Source of the DNA: Boletus sp. NGJ
Taxonomy: Eukaryota > Basidiomycota > Agaricomycetes > Boletales > Boletaceae
Length of the DNA: 64,000 nucleotides
Assembly: GCA_019096195.1 (NCBI GenBank)
Contig: JAGTXK010000064.1
Coordinates: 1-64,000, forward strand
Direction of reading: 5' to 3'
A model generated the notes under the pieces. The model worked only from the letters and a program-made list of their open reading frames with translations. It made no database searches and was not told the origin of the DNA. Shown piece after piece: positions 56,774-64,000 of this stretch; within the stretch, counting starts at the first letter, position 1; each line of letters begins with the position of its first letter. The position numbers and the translations under genes were made by a program.

Positions 56774-58706
56774 TAAGTACAAGCGCCGTCGTTGATCCAA
56801 ACGCCAGAAGGACCTTGTTTTCATCCCAATTGTCACTCAATCTCCACATGAAAAAAAAGAGGGGGCTTACCTCCCGGCACTTCGTTCTGGTTCCACCATT
56901 TGGCAGTCCAGAGATCACCGCTTGGGTTGTGAATTTCTTTCAGCAAGACCAAACGTAACGGAGCGTCGGAGGAAACTCACTTGTATGTGGCTTTGTTACC
57001 GCCGACGTACTAGACGGGGCGAGATGAGTGCGACCGGCGTGACTTGGGATGTAGTTGAGGGGTGGTGCTTACCACGACATCGCTCGCCCATGCGGACACG
57101 CCAGCACAGCTACCACTCCCAGACGGTGCGGTCGTCGTAGGTGGGGAAGAAGAGGTTGTTGGCTGCAGCGCTGACGTTGTGGGTGTCGGAGGTGGCGAAC
57201 CAGAGACTGGCCAAGTGCTTCCGCGGACAGCGACGATCCACGAAGAACCCACATTAGGGTACTATCAGACGAATATATCTGTCCAGGCTATTTCCGAGAC
57301 CCAAACAATATGCAACTTACCTGCCAGACCATTACACCACCATCTGCAAAAGAGATTCGTCGTGCTATTTTTGTGTGGCAGGATATTGGAGAACTTACCC
57401 CATCCAGACGAATGAGCCTGGGCGACACATGAAGCAAGTGTCGATGCGGACATGTACCCGCTTCCGGCGTCTGAGGTTGTACCTGGCTTACCGATCACAA
57501 GTTTGTCGAGAGAAGGACCGTTGGCTGCGATTTGGAAAAGTGCGGTTTCTGGCCATTGCGAGGTGGAGGCGGTAAGGAGGCCAGAGCAGGTCGTGTACTC
57601 CGACACTCCCTCTGTCGCGCGTAAGATAATCGTAAGCTACTAAAGCTCGGGACGAAGTAACACGGTGAACTGACGGTTGTAGAACTGAAAAAGACGGTTG
57701 ATCAGAAATCTAGTTGAGAAAACACTCTTTGTTGGATAGATGACTCTGCTTACTTGGACGTTGTACTGAACAAGTGGTAGGAGGTCATTATCATTGTTCA
57801 CATTCTCGGGATTATGCTAACTCACCCAGTCTATCAACGAACCTACACTCTTGTCAACTGCGAGGTATCCTCCTCCAGCCCACGAAGTGGGATTGAACCA
57901 AGGTGCAACCGCTGTGAGTCATTTTAGAATTGTGGTCATATATATACATGGGCTTGTGCTCACGAGCATGACTGATAATATATTGTCCCTGAGGAAGCAG
58001 CGTCCGGAGCTGCTTGGTGAAACCAATCAGCCAAGCCTCTGCACTACCTCCACCGTATTCGAACGCAGCAAAGTCCTGGTGTCCGCAGAGAAGAGTTCAT
58101 TAGTTAAACGCCATACCGCAGCCATGAGTGGAATCTGCACTTCATAGTCAACGTCAACTCCCTGAAGGCTGTACTGGACCACCCAAGCAGCCAAATCATT
58201 GGCAGTAGTGAGATAGTCCATTCCAGATGTAGTCGGCGTATCGGTAGACCCAAATGCAGATACAATCAACGAAATTCCAGCTGCATTATACTCCTGCAGG
58301 TACGAGGCACGCTGGCTGTCTGTAAGTTGTACCCATCCTTGAGCCATATCAGCTGCCCCATAAGACAACCAGAAGGCGATCGCACTGATGATTTGTTGGT
58401 CGTGATCTGTGTATATTCAGGACAAGGACTTACTAGACATTGAAGCCCTACAACGGGTTGGCGTCAACGAGTGGCGATGGATGAGGACGTCTTGCTTACC
58501 AGGAGCGATGAAGCAGCCGGGAATGGGTAGACCCACGCGTCATCGTAAGCTACAAAGTGAGGCGCAGCTGGAGTGGACCTCTTCAGGACGTCACGGGCAC
58601 CAGGGCTGAGACTCCCCAGCCTCTCAGCCAGTGAAACAGCCAGCGACAATTCAAACATGGAGAAAGCTATCAATGCTGCGGTGAAAGCAGAGAGAAGGAA
58701 CACCAT
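56774..58706 (-). CDS. Secreted GH18 chitinase with CBM5/12, intact
   Basis: Minus-strand gene. Exon 1 (58500-58706) encodes MVFLLSAFTAALIAFSMF, a signal peptide, then APHFVAYDDAWV. A 14 nt exon (58434-58447) supplies GFNVY. The GH18 barrel follows: AGISLIVSAFGS, the catalytic motif LQGVDVDYE (DxDxE, acid glutamate last), LIDWYNVQFYN, KLVIGKP and GGVMVWQ. A Pro/Thr/Ser linker (about 57,110-57,200) leads to a CBM5/12 chitin-binding module (CAGVSAWASDVVYVGG, DLWTAKWWNQNEVPGG, WINDGACT, stop 56774-56776). It would hydrolyse chitin outside the cell, in wall remodelling or attack on chitinous prey. A TATA-like CTATATG lies about 85 bp upstream. Start chosen for the signal peptide. Confidence 0.88.
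58434..58447 (-). other. 14 nt microexon of the chitinase gene
   Basis: GGCTTCAATGTCTA sits between ...gttgtag and gtaagt. The paralogue has GGATACAATGTCTA at the same place. Both are needed to give G-(F/Y)-N-V-Y before the A-(I/L)-(A/S)-F-W strand, so the exon is supported twice. Confidence 0.82.
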
Positions 58707-59499
58707 GATGACGATATGAGAAGAGCAGGCGGTCGCCAACTGAGGGAGAGTCAACAGCTACCTCTCTCTCTACATCAATTTCCTGCGTCATATAGACCAT
58801 CGGGGGGGGTGCGTGACGACGAGCTAGGTACAACGTCTCTTGACAGAGGACGTGGAACCATAAAGTTCTGTAAAGCAAAGTCTCAAATTTTCATCAAAGT
58901 GACCAGGCGACTTACAATGCGTCATACCAAGGAGAGACATATGTAGCCGCATGAGTCGATTTGTTGAAAATAATCCGCTGGCAAGGACCTCACACGAGTC
59001 ACAAGGGACGATGCGTCCACATGAACGTCCTTCAAATACAGTGTTGCCGATCATCGACCATCTTTCACGTCGATTGGCCTGAACTAGTGACGTGGCCTCC
59101 GAGGTCTCCGGTTTGACTACAGTCTACTAAACATCACCTCTGAACGATACTACAGCCGAAACCCATAGCGCCGACAAACGAGAGCATGAAGCCAATGCGT
59201 GATGGCAGCCCAAATGGAAGGGAGTGGTAAAGATGCTACATATGTATACCGCGACAAGTATTCTAGACGCGGCGCAATGTAACCAATTTTATTTAAGTGA
59301 TAAAAGGTAGAGTGATCCAGACTCCGCTTCGGGCTCCCTGACGGCACGCAAATTGAAATCTACAAAAGATAACGAATAAATTCGTTCAACTTTGTAGTAT
59401 GTCAGAAATTTCTACGTCAAACATGTCATGTTTTTGAAATAACGCGGTTTTGATAACGGGATGCTACCATCAAAAAATATATGAATCCGAGCTAATCTC
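58707..59499. other. Upstream region of the chitinase gene, no other gene seen
   Basis: About 0.8 kb without a supportable frame. The part next to the gene should hold its promoter; the remainder may be decayed chitinase-family DNA. Confidence 0.45.
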
Positions 59500-59930
59500 G
59501 AGGCACCACACCGGCATCTGTAAGTTACATGACATGTGTTGAACTTACTCCACCCCACCGTCATAAGCTTGCATACGTTTCGGAAGACACTTGCGGTAAG
59601 TCACCTCCAGCTTACCGATCACATGTTTGTCAAGAAAGACACCGTTGGCTGCATTTGGAAAAGTGCACTTTCAGGATATTGCAAAGCGGAGGCGGCAAAG
59701 CTAGGCCAGAGCAGGTCGCGTATTCGTTCCCTCTAGAAAGCTTGTCCACCAGCTGCAGAAAATCACTCATTCACGGTCATAGAACTCGAAATTCATGATC
59801 AAACGTCTACATCAGTGAATGTCTGCGAGTGAGAGATACTCGGGGGTACTTGAACGTTGCATTGAAGCGGGTCGACTCAATAACTACGAGGTACCCTCCT
59901 CCACAATGGGCATTGGAAGCTCGTCGAGCC
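59500..59930 (-). pseudogene. GH18 chitinase relic
   Basis: The minus strand shows only fragments: GGGYLVVIESTRF near 59,880-59,920, which matches GGGYLAVDKSVG of the intact gene, and ALQYPESALFQ near 59,650-59,690, which matches QWPETALFQ. Catalytic and CBM parts are missing. It is a dead third copy between the intact gene and DPB4. Confidence 0.7.
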
Positions 59931-59975
59931 ATGAATGTGCATGGTAATCACTCCAGCTATATTTGAGACTCAACT

Positions 59976-60915
59976 TCAGTCCTCCTCTGCGTCAACTTCA
60001 TCAAGCCCTGCTTCATCCATTCTCAACTCTTCGAGCTCATCAGGTATGAGATCCATTGGTCCATCCTCCTCAGTTTCGTAGTGTTCAACTGCATCGTCGA
60101 CTTCATCTGCCATTTCTGAGTCGTAGTCTCCCCCACCTTCACCCACATCCTCATTTTCTCCTATCGGTACGCTCATGATGACGTCTTCGCTCGTGTGTGA
60201 TATCAACGATGGGACGGCTGGCCGAGGCAGAGTAGTAAATAGCGGGGGCAAGGCTGCCTTTGCCTTCCCTTTTGACTGTGAAGTTAACGGTACACTTTCA
60301 CCCTCCTTCGCTTTCCCCTTGCTGGAATTGCTATTGCGATCGACGGCACCCTTTCTATTCTTGTCCCCCTTCGTGTTGTCCCTGTAGACTATCCGGAAAT
60401 TGAGAGACGCCAAGAAGCAATAAGAAGCTCAAATTACTCTGAAGCTCGTTCTGCAGCGGGTCAACCAGGTCTCCGAACTCGATCATCTCCAGCGCCTTGA
60501 ATACATCAGAAGCAGAAATGCTCTTGTGCTGCTTCGAGAGAGCTACGTCATGTGCGCTAAGGTAACAACAAATCAGTATCATACATTTTGATAAAACTAG
60601 ACCTCACGTTGCGGCTAACGGAACCTGTGAGTTCCTTCAAAGGATTTCACCGAAATGTTACGCACCCAGATAGTTGATGAACACAGTTGAGCCTTTTACT
60701 AGAGACAGGACTGTCTCCTTTTGCAATTTGGCGTTGTCAGGTATCTTCAAAACACGTGAGACTGTTGTGAAGAAACGGAATTGAGAACGCACGACTGATT
60801 TCGCGATCCTGGTGACAATGCTCTTTGGTAGCTCAAAGTTCTCGATGCCTTCTGAGACGAGATCCTGTTGAGCTTGGGCAGATATAGTACCTCCACCTGC
60901 ATCCTTGCGTGGCAT
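59976..60915 (-). CDS. DPB4: DNA polymerase epsilon subunit D (histone-fold protein Dpb4/POLE3)
   Basis: Five exons on the minus strand: 60793-60915, 60666-60744, a 7 nt exon 60608-60614, 60438-60556, 59976-60388, together 246 residues. The histone fold runs from about residue 24 to 105: FELPKSIVTRIAKSV, IPDNAKLQKETVLSLVKGS, TVFINYLAATAHDVALSKQ and ISASDVFKALEMIEFGDLV. A basic Lys/Ser linker and a long acidic C-terminal tail (EELRMDEAGLDEVDAEED) follow, as in fungal Dpb4. The protein pairs with Dpb3/POLE4-type partners in polymerase epsilon and in chromatin remodellers (ISW2/CHRAC). It is a housekeeping gene among duplicating families and shows this region is ordinary euchromatin. Confidence 0.92.
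60608..60614 (-). other. 7 nt microexon of DPB4
   Basis: CCGCAAC lies between ...gttccgttag and gtgaggtct. With one base from exon 2 and one from exon 4 it spells L-A-A-T-A-H-D-V-A, the family sequence at this place. Skipping it, or taking the longer 17 nt reading from the nearby CAG, breaks the frame. Confidence 0.78.
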
Positions 60916-61308
60916 TAGGTCGTGTCGATGTCGTGGTATTCGGTACTTATTACAAGATACAAGAAATTAGGTAGCCTCTCCCGTACAATATGCGCAGAAA
61001 TCACGTGACTCCCAACAACTTATGACGTAAGCGAATGGCAGTCGCCTGCAACAATCACCATTCAAATGGCAGTACCTTTGGGAGAAGTCGCGTTTGAATT
61101 GTAGTTCAGACTCCACTTCGGTCGCTCACGGCACGCGATTTTGAACATAATGAGTTCGTTCACCTTCGTAGCAGTCAGAGATATATCAAACATGTTCTAT
61201 GGTTTTTGAAATAACCCAGTTTTGATAAGTGACCGAGTGTGTGATAAGCGATAGTACTTACCTTTAATGATTTCCCTTCGGAGATCTTTCTAGTGTAGTA
61301 CGATTTCC
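60916..61308. other. Intergenic region between DPB4 and the second chitinase
   Basis: About 390 bp; holds the DPB4 promoter side. No gene or strong motif seen. Confidence 0.5.
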
Positions 61309-62775
61309 TTAAAATACACTACCACGAACGGCAGTAATCCAGGCTGAAGTCGCGCCCGGGTACTATCAAAAAATAGATTAATCCAAGCTAATTTCGAGGT
61401 ACGGACAATGACAAACGTACCTGCCGAACCATAACACCGGCATCTGTAAGAAGTCATCTTAAATCGCACTACCTTTACATGAAGAGCATCGAACTTACCC
61501 CATCCAGCATTATGAGCTTGGGAGACACACGAATTGAGTGTTGCGGTGGACATGTACCCGGTTCCGGCATCTCTACTTGTAGCTGGCTTACCAATCACAA
61601 GTTTGTTGAGAGAGACACCGTTGGCTGCGATTTGAAAAGGTGCACTTTCAGGATATCAGGAGGATGAGGTGGTAAGGAGGCCAGAGCAGGTCGTGTACTC
61701 TGTCGGTCCCTCTAGGAAGTATGGTTGAGCTTGTCAACCGCTGCAGGAAATCACCCACTTACGGCTATAGAACCGGAAATCTATAATCAAACGTCTACAT
61801 CAGTAAATGTCTGGGAGTGATACATAATTGGGCATACTTGAACGTTGTACTAAAGCGGGTAGTCAGCTCAATATTCTTTGCAGAATATGCCACAACGCAC
61901 CCAATCGATCAGATAGCCCACAGTCTGGTCTACTTGCAAGTATCCTCCTCCACTCCACATATTTGGAGTGAACCAAGGAGCGACGGCTGTGAGGTACGTT
62001 TCAGCTGTCGTCTTACGCGAGGTCAATAGCTCACGGGCATGACTGAGGGCGTATTGTCCTTGAGGAAGCTGCGTCCGGAGTTGCCGAGTCAGGGAAATAA
62101 GCCATAACTCAGCGGCACCCCCATTACTACCTTGGAATGCACCGAAGTCCTAGTACCCCAAAAACAAACTCCGCAAGTTTACCGTCATACTGTACTACCA
62201 AGAGCGATGAAGCAGAACTTCGTAATCGACGTCAACTCCCTGAAGACCAGGTTGGCGCACCCAGGAAGCCAAATTATTGGCAAAAGTGACGGAATTCGTT
62301 CCCGATGAAGTCGGTGCATCGTCCCGAATGCAGATACGATCAACGAGATTCCAGCCGCATTATATTCCTGCAGGTATGAGGTACGCTGGCTGTCTGTAAG
62401 TTCCGTCCATCCTAGAGCCATATCAACTGCCCCAGAGGTCATCCAGAAGGACAGAGCACTCCTGTTAGCTGTGCTCTGTCTATACCTTACGACAATCACT
62501 CACTAGACATTGTATCCCTACATTAAAGTAGCATCAGCGAGTAACCATGCGCATGAACTTCTGCTCGCCTTGAGTTGTGCAGGAGTCGCGAGGGAAGAGA
62601 CCCAGGCATCATCGTAGATGATGAACCGAGGTGCGGCGGGGGTCGACCTCTTCAAAATGTCACGAGCGCCCGGACCGAGGCTCTTCAGCTTGTCTACAAG
62701 CGGAACGGCCAGGGTCGATCCAAACAAAGAAAAGGCGGCAAGAGTTGCAGTCACGCCGGAACAAAGAAATACCAT
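61309..62775 (-). pseudogene. GH18 chitinase paralogue, frameshifted and lacking the CBM
   Basis: Same plan as the intact gene: exon 1 of equal length (62569-62775, 207 nt) with signal peptide MVFLCSGVTATLAAFSLF, the 14 nt exon (62504-62517), AGISLIVSAFG, LQGVDVDYE, YLIDW, KLVIGKPAT and AGVMVRQ. A frame break lies near 62,321, where about four bases are missing relative to the paralogue between SAFG and the next strand. The donor of intron 1 reads GC. The protein would end at ITAVRGSVF (stop 61309-61311), so the linker and CBM5/12 are absent. Probably a recent pseudogene, unless the shift is a sequencing error. Confidence 0.82.
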
Positions 62776-64000
62776 GATGCCGATACAAGGAGCTGAATAT
62801 GAAACGCTGGAAAGCTGGAGAAGCTGAGTACCCATCCAGAACTATTCCGTTGCGTTAAATACTCGGACATCCGGAAGTGAGGATGAACTCACTGCGATTG
62901 GGCCACGAAGTACTCCATGAACCAGGTACTCGTGACGATATTACGACCCCAAAATGCTTTTTGGCTCCACACCGTCTCCGAGTCAGTTGCATTACCTCGG
63001 ATAATGGATGTACAATCAGCAGAAATATCATCTTGCAGTCCATGCGTTCACCAAGCCTAAAAAGGTTATCCACTGGGGACGTCCATGGAGAACTGTGGGT
63101 ATGGTTGCGCCACAGGGTTTCCACAGGGAAAAGACAAAGTAGCGCTGAAATCGTCTGGAAAACATGCGGTGGGTTGCGAGGACAGAAGTAGCACGACTGA
63201 CCTCTCTCACATGGCCAAGGGACGATGGGTTCGACCACCTCGGGCGTTCTGCTATGACAAAACACTATCCCGAAGTTCATCCATCGAAACGGATTTTCCA
63301 AATTAAAAGATGTTGCACTGCGTCCGAGCTGCAGAAAGCGATTCATATCCAATATTCGTTCCTAACCTGCGAACGGTAATTCAATGTCACGTTTCGCCCG
63401 TGCCAGTAAATAGAGTCTGGTACCCTTAGAGTCAATTCCCTGAAAGCCTCTCCAATAATCCGTTCACATAGTTTCTGCTTTGTAACACTGGTACCGGATA
63501 GGTCTGCGATGGTCCAGAGGATTCTGTCAACGGAATTATCAGTGTCGATCTATAGAGTAATCATGCCACAAATCTTGATAGACTTCCTATCATAACATGG
63601 TCTTGTGACACTCGAGAGCAAGTGCTTCCAGTTTTCGAGAACCGAGACCACTTGTTGATGTGCTCAATTTGAATGTGGTCGATCATTTGATGATCAAATT
63701 GTCCACGTGCGTCGCAAATGCCATGTGGTCGATGTCACCGAGAATGTTATAATTCACAGAATTCTGTTTACTAGCTCCAACTTTTTTGATGTCAAGGCTA
63801 CCTGTAAATGCGTAAGCACTGGCTACCAATAGATGATCTACCTACGATCCACAGTGCGGTGTTGCTGGCCGGGACGTAAGGCCGACATCCTTCTCACGTG
63901 ATGCCGAAAAGTTGCGGAGCCTCCGTGTCAACTGCTCTGTGTACGTGGCAGACGTGCAGACTATGTCCGATCTGAACTAATCTCTGCATTGAGGATCAAT
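62776..64000. other. Region upstream of the second chitinase, no recognisable gene
   Basis: A TATTTAA motif near 62,853 could be the promoter of the chitinase paralogue. The remaining 1.1 kb has normal CpG content but no family-like frame. A gene entering from beyond the right edge cannot be excluded. Confidence 0.45.

Noticed and set aside
60175-60387. Plus-strand 70-codon frame opposite DPB4
   Set aside because: It is the shadow of the DPB4 linker exon; no independent signals.
60608-60624. A 17 nt DPB4 exon starting at the nearer CAG
   Set aside because: It breaks the reading frame, whereas the 7 nt exon restores the family sequence and a total length divisible by three.

Overview
The window reads as genomic DNA of a filamentous basidiomycete, most likely an Agaricomycete. 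The grounds are very short introns (about 45-80 nt), chromodomain Ty3/gypsy and Ty1/copia elements, a KDZ-type transposase, MACPF genes of the pleurotolysin-B kind and a secreted GH18 chitinase with a CBM5/12 tail. It falls into two parts with an abrupt compositional border near 37.23 kb.

Bases 1 to about 37,230 are a nest of transposable elements, mostly CpG-poor and AT-rich. Target-site duplications (TSDs) let the layers be read. A chromovirus G1 (442-6803, TSD ATTGT) and a Tc1-like element (ending at 229) both sit inside an old ~1 kb LTR of family L3. A second L3 solo LTR (8162-9174) splits a degraded basidiomycete gene. A Tc1-like element occupies 10451-12058. A pogo-like element (14561-19066) carries three LTR insertions. 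A KDZ transposase relic (19943-36480) is split by a Ty1/copia element C1 (20146-34481, TSD GTAAT), which is itself split by a second chromovirus G2 (22450-30656) and by a CpG-rich, apparently young L3 solo LTR (31049-32145, TSD CCCTG). All LTR elements with coding sequence here are fossils.

Bases 37,237-56,000 hold a cluster of related MACPF (pore-forming protein) genes: M1 (37588-39406, +), M2 (40848-42679, -), M3 (43459-45021, +), M4 (47552-49378, +) and M5 (52234-54062, +), plus fragments. M1, M2 and M4 splice to uninterrupted frames of 481, 470 and 480 residues with matching exon lengths. A large inverted duplication organises the locus: about 39,280-43,940 reappears reversed at about 51,010-55,875 around a ~7.1 kb spacer. 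This gives the near-twin genes M2 and M5, a truncated copy of M3 and a copied divergent promoter. No aegerolysin partner gene is visible.

Bases 56,700-62,800 hold a GH18 chitinase family (one apparently intact gene with CBM5/12, one frameshifted copy lacking the CBM, one relic) around the housekeeping gene DPB4 (DNA polymerase epsilon histone-fold subunit). Three unrelated families here use very small exons: 7 nt in DPB4, 13 nt in M2/M5 and 14 nt in the chitinases. The last 1.2 kb shows no recognisable gene. All exon borders were read by eye from splice signals and paralogue agreement.
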